Assembly: GCA_964408735.1 (NCBI GenBank)
Contig: CAYPAX010000005.1
Coordinates: 10,936 to 74,935 of the forward strand
DNA from: UBA7887 sp964408735
Lineage (GTDB): Bacteria; Pseudomonadota; Alphaproteobacteria; UBA7887
Direction of reading: 5' to 3'
DNA: 64,000 nucleotides
The position numbers were made by a program, and so were the translations under genes. The notes under the pieces are model-generated. The model did no database searches, had not been told where the DNA came from, and was given only the letters and a program-made list of their open reading frames with translations. Shown one piece after another: positions 52,409-62,032 of the stretch. Numbering within the stretch: the first letter of the stretch is position 1; each line of letters starts with the position of its first letter.

Positions 52409-53311
52409 TCAGGGCACACCCCTTACCGCCCGCATCTCCACCCTGGCCAGAAACAGGGTGCTGGCGACGATGACGGCGGCGCCGGCCAGGGTCCAGAGGC
52501 CCGGCAGGTCGCCGAAGAGCGCAAAGCCGAAGGCGGTGGCGAAGAGCAGGCGGACGTAGTCGAAAGGCATCACCGCACTGGCTTCGCCGCTGCCGAGGGC
52601 GCGGATGGTGAAGGCCTGGGCGATCACGCCTAGGCCGCCGACCAGCGACAGCAGCACCAGCTCGACCAGGCTCGGTGTGCGCCAGACCACGAGCGCGGGC
52701 ACGGCCGACAGCAGGGTCGAGACGACGCCGAAATAGGCCAGGATGGTGATCGGCCGCTCGCTCACTGCGAGCTGCTTGATGAGCAGCTTGACGCAAGCCG
52801 CGATGAAAGCGCCCGAGCGCGCCGCCACCGCTGCCAGGCCGTAGATGCCTTCGCCGCCACCGGGGCCGATCATCAGCAGCACACCGGCAAAGCCGGCCAG
52901 GGTCGCCAGCCAGCGGGCGCGGCGCATTTGCTCGCCAAGCACCAGGGCGGCAAGCGGTATCATAAATAGCGGCTGGGTGAAGCCGAGGGTGGTGACATCG
53001 GCAAGCGGCATGTGCGTGACGGCGTAGAAGCCGCAGAACATGGCGATGACCCCGAGCACCACGCGCACGATATGGCGCCCCGGCCGACGCGTGCGCAGCG
53101 CCTGCAGCAGCCCCCCTGAGCGCAGTAGGAACGGCAGCAGGAAAAGCAGGCCGAGGAAGCAGCGAAAAAAGGCAATCTGGAACGGGTCGAGGCGCGCGCC
53201 GAGCACTTTCACGGTCGCACCCATGCAGGCGAAGCAGAGTCCGGCCAGGATGATCCAGATCGCCCCGCGGGCATTGCCGGGCAGCGCCGACCAGGCCTCG
53301 GCCGCCTTCAC
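52409..53311 (-). CDS. DMT-superfamily (EamA) transporter 2 of a tandem pair
   Basis: A 300-residue membrane protein with about ten helices in two EamA repeats, e.g. GAIWIILAGLCFACMGATVK opening the first and AGVLLMIGPGGGEGIYG between them. It is about as long as, and similar in layout to, the next gene upstream, with which it overlaps by 4 bp. These proteins export small metabolites or amino acids. Ligand unknown. Confidence 0.85.
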   Translation of the reverse strand: MKAAEAWSALPGNARGAIWIILAGLCFACMGATVKVLGARLDPFQIAFFRCFLGLLFLLPFLLRSGGLLQALRTRRPGRHIVRVVLGVIAMFCGFYAVTHMPLADVTTLGFTQPLFMIPLAALVLGEQMRRARWLATLAGFAGVLLMIGPGGGEGIYGLAAVAARSGAFIAACVKLLIKQLAVSERPITILAYFGVVSTLLSAVPALVVWRTPSLVELVLLSLVGGLGVIAQAFTIRALGSGEASAVMPFDYVRLLFATAFGFALFGDLPGLWTLAGAAVIVASTLFLARVEMRAVRGVP

Positions 53312-54222
53312 GCCTTTGCCGCCTGGCGCCGCAGCACGGCCTCGCGCCGCGCGATATAGACCGAGCTGGAGACGATCACGGCAGCGCCGATCCAGGTCCA
53401 GCTGTCAGGCACTTCGGCGAAGGCGACATAGCCGATGATGGAGGCGAATACCAGGCGTGTGAAGTCGAGCGGGTAGAGGGCCGTCGCCTCGGCCGCGCGC
53501 AGCGCCCGCGCCAGGGCCTGATGGCCGAGGGTGGCGATGACGCCGAGCAGCAGCAGCCAGGCAAGCTGCGAGAGGGTTGGGGTCTGCCAATCGAACAGCG
53601 CCGCGAGCAGGGATAGAGGCGTCATCATGAAGACCAGCCAAAAGACCGTTGCGTTGGCGTGCTCCAGGGGTGCCAGCAGCTTGACCACGGTTTGGCTGAT
53701 GGCCATCAGCAGCGCCGCGCCGAGCACGCAGGCGGTGGCCGTGGTGAATTCGGCAAAGCCCGGGCGCAGGATGATCAGGGCACCGACGAAGCCGATCAGG
53801 ATGGCCGTCCAGCGCCTGGCCCGCATCACCTCGCCCAGGATCAGCACCGCCGCAACGGAGGCGAACAGCGGTGTGGTGAAGCTGAGAGCGGTCGCCTCGG
53901 CCAGGGGCATCAGGCCGAGGCCGTAGAACCACGCCACCATCGCCACCAGCGCCAATGCTACGCGCAAGCCGTGCAGACTTATTCGCCCGGGCTTGAGCGA
54001 GGCCAGGCCTGGGCGCAGCAGCCAGGGCAGCATCGCCAGGAGGCCGAAAAAGCTGCGGAAAAAGACGATCACCAGGGTCGGCAGATCCTGATGGGCCAGG
54101 TGCCGAACGATGCCGTTCATGGAGGAAAAACAGAGGCAGCCGAGCACCATCCAGACGGCCGCCAGCACGGCCGGTGGCGGACCTGCGGCAGCATCTTCCT
54201 CTGTGTTGGCATTCTGGCTCAT
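53308..54222 (-). CDS. DMT-superfamily (EamA) transporter 1 of a tandem pair
   Basis: A 304-residue drug/metabolite transporter with about ten helices in two EamA repeats; AAVWMVLGCLCFSSMNGIVR begins the first helix. Divergence from the downstream copy is considerable, so the pair may form a heterodimer or have separate substrates. ATG at 54222. Divergent from a small hypothetical gene. Confidence 0.85.
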   Translation of the reverse strand: MSQNANTEEDAAAGPPPAVLAAVWMVLGCLCFSSMNGIVRHLAHQDLPTLVIVFFRSFFGLLAMLPWLLRPGLASLKPGRISLHGLRVALALVAMVAWFYGLGLMPLAEATALSFTTPLFASVAAVLILGEVMRARRWTAILIGFVGALIILRPGFAEFTTATACVLGAALLMAISQTVVKLLAPLEHANATVFWLVFMMTPLSLLAALFDWQTPTLSQLAWLLLLGVIATLGHQALARALRAAEATALYPLDFTRLVFASIIGYVAFAEVPDSWTWIGAAVIVSSSVYIARREAVLRRQAAKA

Positions 54223-54364
54223 GGCGCGAAGGTATAGAGCAAGCCGCCGTGCCGCCAGCCGCCTCGGCCGCAGCCCTCCTTTGCGCGCTTGCCATGGCGC
54301 CTGCCGCGGGCCATGATTGGCGGGTTATGGTGACTTTGCCGCCAGTATCCCGGGGAGACGGCTT

Positions 54365-54685
54365 GTGACAGAAGGTTCCGACAACGACGTCGACAAGAAG
54401 TACGACGAATTCGAACGTAAGACCGTGGACGCGTTCAACAGGTGGCACGCCTTTCATGAGGATTTGCTGAAGCTTGGCGACTTTTCGACGTGGCTGAGCG
54501 ACTCGGAGAACCAGGTCGATCTCGTGACATTCTTCGCCCTCGATGCGGATAATCGCGAAAGCTTCGACATGGCGCTTACCAATCAGGCGGAATTCCTTGC
54601 CGCCATGCAGGCGCTTATGGAAGCGACCCGGGAGATGCTGGCGGGCTACGATAGTCAGGAAGGCAAGGAACAGCGAGCGGACTAA
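54365..54685 (+). CDS. Uncharacterised acidic cytoplasmic protein
   Basis: A 106-residue soluble, mainly helical protein with no recognised domain; acidic throughout (DNDVDKKYDEFERK near the start, DSQEGKEQRAD at the end). The GTG at 54365 has GGGAGA about 8 nt upstream; an earlier ATG at 54317 overlaps poor coding sequence. It ends 22 nt before the DinB gene, so the two may share a transcript. Confidence 0.6.
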   Translation: MTEGSDNDVDKKYDEFERKTVDAFNRWHAFHEDLLKLGDFSTWLSDSENQVDLVTFFALDADNRESFDMALTNQAEFLAAMQALMEATREMLAGYDSQEGKEQRAD

Positions 54686-54707
54686 GCGGTCTGGTTGGGG
54701 TCCCGGC

Positions 54708-55214
54708 ATGGACCGCAATGATTTCATCACCTACGCACAGTATAACCAGTGGGCTAACGCGCGGCTTTACGACGCCTGCGCGCTGATGCCGGAAGCAGCC
54801 TATTTCGCGCCGCGGCCCGCGGCTTTCTTCGGCTCGCTGCACGGCACGCTCAACCATATCCTGGTCGGCGACCGCGCCTGGATGTGCCGCATGACGGGCT
54901 CGGGGCCGGATCCGGACAGCCTCGACCAAGAGCTATTCCCCGCGCTCGCACCAATGCGCTTGGCGCGCGACAAGGAGGATGAGCGAATCCTCGATTTTGT
55001 CGCCGCCCTCGCGCCCGCGGCCCTCGATCGCGAGATCGCCTATCGCACTCTGCTCGGCGAGGATCATGTGAATCCGTTGCGCCACCTTCTTGCCCACCTG
55101 TTCAACCACCAAACCCACCATCGCGGCCAAGCCCATGCCCTGATCAAGGATGGCGGCGATGATCCGCCGACGCTCGACCTGATATATTACTTGCGCGAAA
55201 CGGCCGAGCAATAA
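54708..55214 (+). CDS. DinB-family metal-binding protein
   Basis: A 168-residue four-helix DinB/YfiT-like protein. Three histidines in the expected pattern, in LNHILVGDRAWM and HLFNHQTHHRGQAHAL, form the likely metal site. Members include thiol-dependent transferases. The sequence YAQYNQWANARLYDACA at the N-terminus is the family hallmark. Role unknown. Confidence 0.85.
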   Translation: MDRNDFITYAQYNQWANARLYDACALMPEAAYFAPRPAAFFGSLHGTLNHILVGDRAWMCRMTGSGPDPDSLDQELFPALAPMRLARDKEDERILDFVAALAPAALDREIAYRTLLGEDHVNPLRHLLAHLFNHQTHHRGQAHALIKDGGDDPPTLDLIYYLRETAEQ

Positions 55215-55219
55215 GCGGG

Positions 55220-57145
55220 CTAAGTGAGCTCCGCGCCGGACTTGACCGGCTCGGGCTGGAGCAAGGCCTCGAACGCTTCCGTATCCAGCGGTCGCGACAT
55301 CAGGAATCCTTGCACCTCGTCGGCACCGATTTCCCGCAGCTTCGCCATCTGTGCATCGTCCTCCACGCCCTCGGCCAGGACTTTCAGGCCAAGGCTGTGG
55401 CCCAGGTTGGTGATGGCCCGGGCAATGGCTGCGTCCTTTTCATTGCTGCCGATGCCGGTAACGAAGCTGCGGTCTATCTTCAGCCGATTGACTGGGAACT
55501 GCTTCAAATAGGCAAGCGATGAGTAGCCTGTGCCGAAATCGTCGATGGAAAGTGCAACGCCGATCTCCGTCAAGCCTGCAATGACGCTCGCAGCCGTGGC
55601 GTAGTCCTGCATCAACGCCGTCTCTGTCACTTCCAGCTCGAGATATTGTGGATCTATCCGTTCCGTCTCCAGGCTCTCGCGAACTTGGCTCAGCAGGTTG
55701 GCATTGCGAAATTGTGCAGCGGACAGGTTGATCGAAATCGGCACCAATGTGAGGTTGGCCTCGCGCCACTCTCGCAGTTGCTCGCAAATCCTTTCCAGTA
55801 CGAAATTGCCTATGCCGAGAATCAGCCCGGTCGATTCGGCGATGCCGATAAAAACGCCGGGCGAGACCTCGCCATAGTCCGGGGAATGCCAGCGCAACAA
55901 GGCCTCGGCACCGACAAGGCGATTATCTGTGGCGTCGTATTTCGGCTGGTAGTGGAAATACAGCTTCCGATCCGCCAAGGCCTGGCGCAGGCCGGCGGCC
56001 AAGTTCATGCGCTGTTCGGCCTCGTCGCCGAGGTCGTCGGAATAGAACTCGACCGTGCCACGCTCGCGGGCCTTGGCACGGTACAGTGCCAGGTCCGCAT
56101 TCTTGAGGATCTGGTCGATGCTGTTCGTATCCGTCGGATAGAGCGTGATGCCGACAGTGGCGCCGGTGTAGATGTCGTGCTGGTCGATGCGGAAGGGCTT
56201 GCCGATGGCGATAGCGATGCGTTGCGCCAGCGTGACCGCCTGGCCGGGATCGCGGATGTTGGTCTGAATCACGACGAACTCGTCGCCGCCAAGGCGCGCC
56301 ACCGTGTCCATGGCACGAACGCAGGCGTTGAGGCGGGCGGAAACATCCTGCAGCAGCTTGTCGCCGACGTCGTGCCCGAGACCGTCATTGATGTGCTTGA
56401 AGTGGTCGAGGTCAAGCAGCAGCACCGCGGTTAGCACGTTGCTGCGCTTGGAGACCGCGGTCGCGACTTGCAGGCGGTCCTGGAACAGGGACCGGTTGGG
56501 CAGGCCGGTAAGGGGGTCGTGCAGGGCCAGGATCTCCATGCCGAGCAGATGCCGACCGAAACCGTAGGCAAGCAGCAGCAACGCCACGCCGACCAGAATC
56601 ACCACCGTGGCGAGGCCGATGGAGAACGGGTCGCCCATGTCCAGCAGCCGCACTGCCATGCCGCCAAAGGCAAAGACATCGAACAGCACGAGCGCCAACC
56701 ACGACGACAGGAAGCTCCATTGCCAACAGGTCGCAGCGGCTATCACCACCGCGATCAAAAGCAGTTCCATGATAGGGAAGGCGGGATCGATGAGCAGATA
56801 GGCCGCAATGCCCCAGCCTATGCCATTGGCCATCGAATAGACGATAAGCGCGGCGCGCCAGCGCCACATCTGTGGCGGGTCGCGTCGAAAACGGAGCAGC
56901 AACAGGCAGCCGCCCAGATTGACCACCTGTATGAACAGAGCCCAGCCGACCAGGGTGAGAACGTCGACAATGCCCCAGGCAATAGCGGCCGCTGCCGCGG
57001 TGCAGCCGAAAGAGCCGGCAACATTGATCAAGCCCTCTTCGGCCACTCGGGTTCGGGTCAGGCTGTCGCTGCTGTGGGCCTTGGCCCCGTTGTCATCCTG
57101 ATATTCGGCCGTGGCCGCTGGCTCGGGCGTTGACGCCGCTGCCAT
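55220..57145 (-). CDS. Membrane GGDEF-EAL cyclic-di-GMP protein
   Basis: A 641-residue protein with an N-terminal membrane domain of five or six helices (about 40-205), a GGDEF domain with an intact LGGDEF site, and an EAL domain with AEALLRW, the acidic loop IDDFGTGYSSL and the LKIDRSFV motif. Both active sites look complete, so it could make and degrade c-di-GMP. ATG at 57145 is chosen; a start at 57196 lies before the promoter-proximal leader. Transcribed from the promoter at 57236-57265. Confidence 0.9.
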   Translation of the reverse strand: MAAASTPEPAATAEYQDDNGAKAHSSDSLTRTRVAEEGLINVAGSFGCTAAAAAIAWGIVDVLTLVGWALFIQVVNLGGCLLLLRFRRDPPQMWRWRAALIVYSMANGIGWGIAAYLLIDPAFPIMELLLIAVVIAAATCWQWSFLSSWLALVLFDVFAFGGMAVRLLDMGDPFSIGLATVVILVGVALLLLAYGFGRHLLGMEILALHDPLTGLPNRSLFQDRLQVATAVSKRSNVLTAVLLLDLDHFKHINDGLGHDVGDKLLQDVSARLNACVRAMDTVARLGGDEFVVIQTNIRDPGQAVTLAQRIAIAIGKPFRIDQHDIYTGATVGITLYPTDTNSIDQILKNADLALYRAKARERGTVEFYSDDLGDEAEQRMNLAAGLRQALADRKLYFHYQPKYDATDNRLVGAEALLRWHSPDYGEVSPGVFIGIAESTGLILGIGNFVLERICEQLREWREANLTLVPISINLSAAQFRNANLLSQVRESLETERIDPQYLELEVTETALMQDYATAASVIAGLTEIGVALSIDDFGTGYSSLAYLKQFPVNRLKIDRSFVTGIGSNEKDAAIARAITNLGHSLGLKVLAEGVEDDAQMAKLREIGADEVQGFLMSRPLDTEAFEALLQPEPVKSGAELT

Positions 57146-57235
57146 GATCTTTGCTATCCCCCTCGTCCCGTTGCTTGTTCCCGCAAGCTGGCACAAGCGC
57201 GGCCTTTATGCAGGGAATGGCGGTACGGATTGATA

Positions 57236-57265
57236 ATGATAGGGTGCGGCGACTCCCTTCCGCAA
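57236..57265 (-). promoter_or_regulatory. Probable sigma70 promoter of the GGDEF-EAL gene
   Basis: On the minus strand TTGCGG (57265-57260) and TATCAT (57241-57236) are 18 bp apart, about 90 nt before the ATG at 57145. Confidence 0.42.
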
Positions 57266-57284
57266 GCTGAATGTTGTCAAGGCT

Positions 57285-58514
57285 CTAGCCGGCAGGGCAC
57301 ATCAGCAGCAATATGTTTACGCCGTTGAGTGCGGCGTAGAGCTCGGCAAACGCGGAATCGAAGGCCTCGCGGCCTGGCGAGCTGCTTAGGTCGGCGTGGA
57401 TTTCGTCCAACGAGCGCCGACCGTCGATACGCGACACTATGGCCGGCGCCAGGTTGCCGAGGCGGTGGCGAATGCTGAGCGATTCGAGCTCCGCCGTGAA
57501 TTGGCGGCTCGATGCCAGGCCTTGCGCCATGGCGGCGCCATCGCCTTCGCGCAGGATGGGAACCATCGCGCCATCGGGCCGTGCCACGCGTCCGGAGGCA
57601 TCGCCCTTGGCGAGATAGGCGACGTGGCGCTTCATCGATCCAGCCAGCAGCTCGGCAAGGGCGCAGCGTTCCGGCCAGGGCAGGGCGGCGGCACGGGCGC
57701 GCAGCTCCGCGTCGTGCAGATAGGTGGCCGGGTCATAGCGTACTGGCTCGATGAACGCGGCGACGGACAAGCCGGCCGAGGCGGCAAGGTCGAAGACTTC
57801 CGGCACCAGATAGGCGCGGTCGCGGCTGTGCAGCAGCAGATCGTAGAGGCCCGCATCGTCACCGTGCAGGTGGTCGGCGAGGAAGCTGTTGCGGGTCAGC
57901 CAATTGCTCTCCGGCAGGTCGCCCAGTAGGCGGCGCGCCAGCCCCACCTTGGCGGCCGGGTCGGTATCGTTGCCGAGCAGGCGTAACGCCCGCTGGGCCG
58001 GATAGACTCCCGTGCGCCCGAGCGTGCCGTAGACCATGAGGCCGATGCCACCATCGTCGGCAAGGGCCTCTGCGAGCCCGCCAAGCGCAGCCGGCGGGTC
58101 TTCGAGATGATGCAGCACGCCGCAGCAATCGATGTAATCGAAGGTGCCGAGCCCGAGCGCGTCGAGCTCGGTCAACGAGCCGTGCACGAAACGCATATTG
58201 CTGAGCCCGCGCGCCTTGGCCCGGGCCTCGGCGATGCGCGCCGAAGCGCGCGATAGGTCGAGATGGATCACCTCCGCCTCGACAGCCGCGTCGGCCAGCT
58301 GTTGCGCCAGCATGATGGCGCCGTCGCCCGTGCCGCCGCCGGCCACCAGGGCACGGTAGGGCCCGCTGACCGGGCTGCCGCCGCGCAGATAGTGCACGAT
58401 CTCAGCGAGGTGGCTCGGCGAGCCCGTGACCAGGCGCTTGGCTTCGTCGGCCGGGTCGCGCTGCGGGTACGGATAGGCCTCGTACTGGGCGCGTAGCGTG
58501 TCTTCGTCGCCCAA
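57285..58514 (-). CDS. SAM-dependent methyltransferase with a C-terminal regulatory-type domain
   Basis: A 409-residue protein. The N-terminal Rossmann methyltransferase has ALVAGGGTGDGAIML (motif I), EVIHLDLSRAS and DYIDCCGVLHHLEDP (motif IV/V), followed by a roughly 200-residue helical domain of the methyltransferase regulatory type and a short winged-helix-like end. TTG start at 58514, 4 nt after the quinone oxidoreductase stop. Substrate unknown; the related enzymes methylate proteins or small metabolites. Confidence 0.82.
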   Translation of the reverse strand: MGDEDTLRAQYEAYPYPQRDPADEAKRLVTGSPSHLAEIVHYLRGGSPVSGPYRALVAGGGTGDGAIMLAQQLADAAVEAEVIHLDLSRASARIAEARAKARGLSNMRFVHGSLTELDALGLGTFDYIDCCGVLHHLEDPPAALGGLAEALADDGGIGLMVYGTLGRTGVYPAQRALRLLGNDTDPAAKVGLARRLLGDLPESNWLTRNSFLADHLHGDDAGLYDLLLHSRDRAYLVPEVFDLAASAGLSVAAFIEPVRYDPATYLHDAELRARAAALPWPERCALAELLAGSMKRHVAYLAKGDASGRVARPDGAMVPILREGDGAAMAQGLASSRQFTAELESLSIRHRLGNLAPAIVSRIDGRRSLDEIHADLSSSPGREAFDSAFAELYAALNGVNILLLMCPAG

Positions 58515-58518
58515 GGTT

Positions 58519-59493
58519 CTAGCGCCCGGTGGTCAGGACCACCTTGCCGGTGGACTTGCGGTCCAGCATCAGGCGCAAGGCCTCGCCCGCCTGCTCCAAG
58601 GGCATCTCGTGGGAGATATGGGGCTTGATCTTGCCCGCTGCCAGCCAGTCGATGAGGATCGCCAGCGAGCTGCGCATGGGCTCCGGGTCGCGGCGGCGAT
58701 AGGCGCCCCACAGCGCGCCCATCACCGAGCAGTTCTTGAGCAGAATGTAATTGGACGGGATCTGCTGAATGGTGCCGCTGGCGAAGCCGATAACGATCAG
58801 CCGGCCTTCCCAGTTGATGCTTCGCAGCGCCTGCTGGAAGGCATCACCGCCCACCGGGTCGTAGACCACGTCGGCGCCGCCGGTCAGTTCCTTGACGCGG
58901 TCGCGGATGTTCTCGCGGGCGTAGTCGATGCCGTGGTCGGCGCCATATTTGCGCGCGACTTCCAGTTTTTCCGGGCTCGAGGCGCAGGCGACGACCGTCG
59001 CACCCATGGCTTTGCCGATCTCGACCGCGGTCAGGCCGACGCCGCCGGCGGCGCCGAGAACCAGCAACACCTCGCCTTTGCGCAGAGCGGCGCGATGGCC
59101 GAGCGCCAGGTGCGAGGTGCCATAGGCCACGGGAAAGGCGGCCGCCGCCCGCATATCGACGCTGGCGGGTATCTTCAGCACCCAGTCCGCATCCGTCACC
59201 ACTTCCTCGGCGAAAGCACCGGTACCGGTCATGGCGATCACCGTGTCGCCGACGGCGAGGTGCTCGACGCCCTCGCCAAGCTCGACGACGGTACCTGCCA
59301 GCTCCATGCCCGGGGTGAAGGGCAGCTCGGCCTTTTCCTGGTATTTGCCCTGAATGATCAGGGTGTCGCCGAAATTGAGGCCGGCCGCGTGAATCGCGAT
59401 CTTGACCTGGCCCGCAGCGGGCCTCGGCGAGGGGATATCCTCGACCACCAGCCCCTCGGGCCCTCCCAATGTCTTGCAAAGAACCGCGCGCAC
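58519..59493 (-). CDS. NADPH:quinone oxidoreductase (zinc-independent MDR family)
   Basis: A 324-residue medium-chain reductase of the quinone oxidoreductase type. The GroES-like N-terminal domain has GLNFGDTLIIQG and TPGMELAGTV, and the nucleotide fold has LVLGAAGGVGLTAVE. No structural zinc cysteines are present, as usual for this group. A GTG at 59493 with GAGGGAG upstream is preferred over the GTG at 59508. It leads the two-gene operon with the methyltransferase. Confidence 0.9.
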   Translation of the reverse strand: MRAVLCKTLGGPEGLVVEDIPSPRPAAGQVKIAIHAAGLNFGDTLIIQGKYQEKAELPFTPGMELAGTVVELGEGVEHLAVGDTVIAMTGTGAFAEEVVTDADWVLKIPASVDMRAAAAFPVAYGTSHLALGHRAALRKGEVLLVLGAAGGVGLTAVEIGKAMGATVVACASSPEKLEVARKYGADHGIDYARENIRDRVKELTGGADVVYDPVGGDAFQQALRSINWEGRLIVIGFASGTIQQIPSNYILLKNCSVMGALWGAYRRRDPEPMRSSLAILIDWLAAGKIKPHISHEMPLEQAGEALRLMLDRKSTGKVVLTTGR

Positions 59494-59555
59494 GATTATC
59501 TCCCTCACATCCTGGCATCGACCCGGTCGGTGCCCCGGCTTCGTGAGGCGCTATC

Positions 59556-60107
59556 ATGGCCGACCAGGCCAAAGGCTATTTCGGTATCGGAGTGGAACGG
59601 ATATCAAAGCCGATGAACCTCGGCAATCTGTTCCGCTCCGCGCATGCCTTCGGGGCATCGTTTCTGTTTACCATCGAAGCGGCCACCGAGATCGGTCAGC
59701 CGCGCTCCGACACCTCGGCTTCGGCCGACAGTCTGCCCACTTGGCATTACGATACGCCGGGCGATTTGAGCCTGCCCGAGGATTGCACGCTGGTGGCGAT
59801 CGAGTTTGTCGAGGACGCGCAGATGCTGCCGAGTTTCCGCCATCCGCGGCGGGCGGCCTACGTCTTCGGGCCCGAACTCGGCTCGCTGAGCCCGGAGGTG
59901 CTGGCGCGGGCCGATTCGGTGGTGCAGATCCCGACACGGTTTTGCATCAACCTTGCCGCGGCCGGTGTGGTAGTGATGTATGACCGCCTGATCAGCCTCG
60001 GCCGTTTTGCCGAGCGCCCGGTCAGCGAGCATGCCAAAGCCGCGCCGTTGGTCCGCCCGGTGCATGGCGGCAAGATCAGTCATCTCGGTGGGAGACGCAA
60101 TGTTTAG
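59556..60107 (+). CDS. SpoU/TrmH-family RNA 2'-O-methyltransferase
   Basis: A 183-residue SPOUT-fold protein: NLGNLFRSAHAFGA (motif 1), YVFGPELGSLSPEVL (motif 2) and IPTRFCINLAAAGVVVMYD (motif 3), with a deep trefoil knot expected. It transfers a methyl group to a tRNA or rRNA 2'-OH; which site is not deducible. It overlaps the IalB-like gene by 8 bp, starting the rlmN operon. Confidence 0.88.
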   Translation: MADQAKGYFGIGVERISKPMNLGNLFRSAHAFGASFLFTIEAATEIGQPRSDTSASADSLPTWHYDTPGDLSLPEDCTLVAIEFVEDAQMLPSFRHPRRAAYVFGPELGSLSPEVLARADSVVQIPTRFCINLAAAGVVVMYDRLISLGRFAERPVSEHAKAAPLVRPVHGGKISHLGGRRNV

Positions 60108-60612
60108 CCGAAAATCCGTTGTCCTGTCTGTTTTCTCTGTCTTTCTGGTTTCACCGCTTTGCGCCGCCGACGGCGACGACGCGCTGGGCCGTTTTCGCGA
60201 TTGGTACGCTGCGGCTTATGAAGATGGCGGACGCACCATCTGCTACATGGCAAGCCGGCCGACGGCGAGCGCGGGCGACTATTCCCGCCGCGGCCCGGCC
60301 TATGTGCAGGTGACCCGGCGCAAGGGCGACAGCGGGCCCGATGTGGTGAGTTTCGAGGCCGGCTATCCCTTTGCCGATGGCGCGGAGATCGAGGTCGCCA
60401 TCGATGGCGCGGCCTTTGCGCTGTTCACCCAGGGCGAGACCGCCTGGGCCTATGACAGCGACGGCGACGGGGCGCTGGCCAAGGCCATGGCCGGCGGTGC
60501 CAGGATGATCGTCAAGGGGGCCTCGGCGCGGGGCACGGCGACCATGGACACCTATTCCCTGATGGGCTTCACCGCAGCGCGCAACGCCATGACCGAGGCC
60601 TGCGGCCAATGA
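60100..60612 (+). CDS. Invasion-associated locus B (IalB)-family exported protein
   Basis: A 170-residue exported protein with a signal peptide ending near LCAAD. GRTICYMASRPTA and the two cysteines (first in ICYM, second in EACGQ at the end) match IalB-family domains. Such proteins are widespread in alphaproteobacteria, not only in pathogens. ATGA overlap with rlmN downstream. Confidence 0.78.
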   Translation: MFSRKSVVLSVFSVFLVSPLCAADGDDALGRFRDWYAAAYEDGGRTICYMASRPTASAGDYSRRGPAYVQVTRRKGDSGPDVVSFEAGYPFADGAEIEVAIDGAAFALFTQGETAWAYDSDGDGALAKAMAGGARMIVKGASARGTATMDTYSLMGFTAARNAMTEACGQ

Positions 60613-61691
60613 AAAAAACCCTGATCGGTCTCGATCGGGAGGCGCTGGCAGCGGAGATGGTTGCCATCGGCGAGAAGCCGTTTCGTGCCAAGCAGCTCTG
60701 GCATTGGCTCTATTGGCGCGGTGCGCTCCGGTTCGACGACATGACCAACGTCCCGAAGAGCCTGCGCACGTCGCTGGCCGAGCGTTATAGCCTGGCGCGG
60801 CCGGATGTCAGTGCCTTGCAGCTGTCCGACGACGGCACGCGCAAATGGCTGCTGCGCTTTGGCGACGGCCGTGAGGCCGAATGCGTGCATATTCCGGAAG
60901 AGGATCGCGGTGCGCTCTGCGTCTCGTCGCAGGTCGGCTGCACCCTGTCCTGCTCCTTCTGCCATACGGGTACTCAAAAACTGGTGCGCAATCTTGACGC
61001 GAGCGAGATCGTCGGACAGATGCTGGTCGCCCGCGATACCATCGGCGAATGGCCAAGCCCGCCGGAAGGGCGCATGGTCTCGAATGTCGTCATGATGGGC
61101 ATGGGCGAGCCGCTGTTCAATTACGACACGGTGGCAACGGCCCTGCGCATCTTCATGGACCCGGAGGGAATTTCCCTGTCGCGGCGGCGCATCACGCTTT
61201 CCACCGCCGGCGTGGTGCCGATGATCCATCGCCTCGGCGAGGAGCTGGGGGTCAACCTTGCCGTTTCCTTGCATGCGGTGCGCGACGACCTGCGCGACGA
61301 ACTGGTGCCCATCAACAGGAAATATCCCATCGCCGAGCTGCTGCAGGCCTGCCGCGATTACCCGCCCGCCAGCAATGCCCGGCGCATCACCTTCGAATAT
61401 GTCATGCTCAAGGGCGTCAACGATTCCGACTCCGATGCGCACGAGCTAGTGCGCCTGCTGCGCGGCATTCCGGCCAAGATCAACCTGATTCCCTTCAACG
61501 CCTGGCCCGGTGCGCCTTTCGAATGCGCCAGCAATAACCGCATCCACACTTTCGCGCGCATCGTCAACGACGCCGGCTACTCCTCGCCCGTGCGCGTGCC
61601 CCGCGGCCGCGACATCATGGCCGCTTGCGGCCAGCTCAAAAGCGCATCCGAGCGCGCGCGGCGCGAAAAGACCGGATTGGCAACCGCGTGA
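60609..61691 (+). CDS. rlmN: 23S rRNA/tRNA adenine-C2 methyltransferase (RlmN)
   Basis: A 360-residue radical SAM methylase with C111-X3-C115-X2-C118 in GCTLSCSFCHTG. The GMGEPLFNYD segment and the resolving cysteine region near the C-terminus (PFECASNNRI, PVRVPRGRDIMAACGQL) are characteristic, the last Cys being the methyl carrier. It methylates A2503 of 23S rRNA. Overlaps of 4 bp on both sides tie it to the neighbours. Confidence 0.95.
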   Translation: MKKTLIGLDREALAAEMVAIGEKPFRAKQLWHWLYWRGALRFDDMTNVPKSLRTSLAERYSLARPDVSALQLSDDGTRKWLLRFGDGREAECVHIPEEDRGALCVSSQVGCTLSCSFCHTGTQKLVRNLDASEIVGQMLVARDTIGEWPSPPEGRMVSNVVMMGMGEPLFNYDTVATALRIFMDPEGISLSRRRITLSTAGVVPMIHRLGEELGVNLAVSLHAVRDDLRDELVPINRKYPIAELLQACRDYPPASNARRITFEYVMLKGVNDSDSDAHELVRLLRGIPAKINLIPFNAWPGAPFECASNNRIHTFARIVNDAGYSSPVRVPRGRDIMAACGQLKSASERARREKTGLATA

Positions 61692-62032
61692 GCGACGGCC
61701 CGCTTCGCTTGCGCCCGGCGCTGCCGGCCGACCTGCCCCAACTCGAAGCCTGGTGCGCCACGCTGAGACCCGGCGAGCGCCCCCCCTTCATCGCCGCCAC
61801 CCTGGCCGAGTTCGAGCAGTCGCCCGCGCGCGGTACCTTGCTCATCGTCGAGGACGGCGGGCACGAAGCGGGCTTTGTGGTGGTGGCGCGGCTGTGGTCG
61901 AACCGGGCGCGTGGCGAGATCGCCGTCATTGATGACGTGCTAGTCGAGCCGTCGCTCGATGCCGCCCTGCTGCGCTACGAGGTCGCGGCCTATGCGAAGG
62001 GCCTCGGCATAGATGACGTGCGCGATGGCTGA
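61688..62032 (+). CDS. Short GNAT-like N-acetyltransferase domain protein
   Basis: A 114-residue protein beginning with the GNAT pattern LRLRPALPADLPQLEAW and containing EAGFVVVARLWSNRARGEIA and IDDVLVEPSLDAALLRYEVAA (parts of strand 4 to helix 3). It is shorter than most GNATs and ends soon after motif A, so activity is uncertain. GTGA overlap with rlmN and an 8-bp overlap with the ankyrin gene. Confidence 0.6.
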   Translation: MSDGPLRLRPALPADLPQLEAWCATLRPGERPPFIAATLAEFEQSPARGTLLIVEDGGHEAGFVVVARLWSNRARGEIAVIDDVLVEPSLDAALLRYEVAAYAKGLGIDDVRDG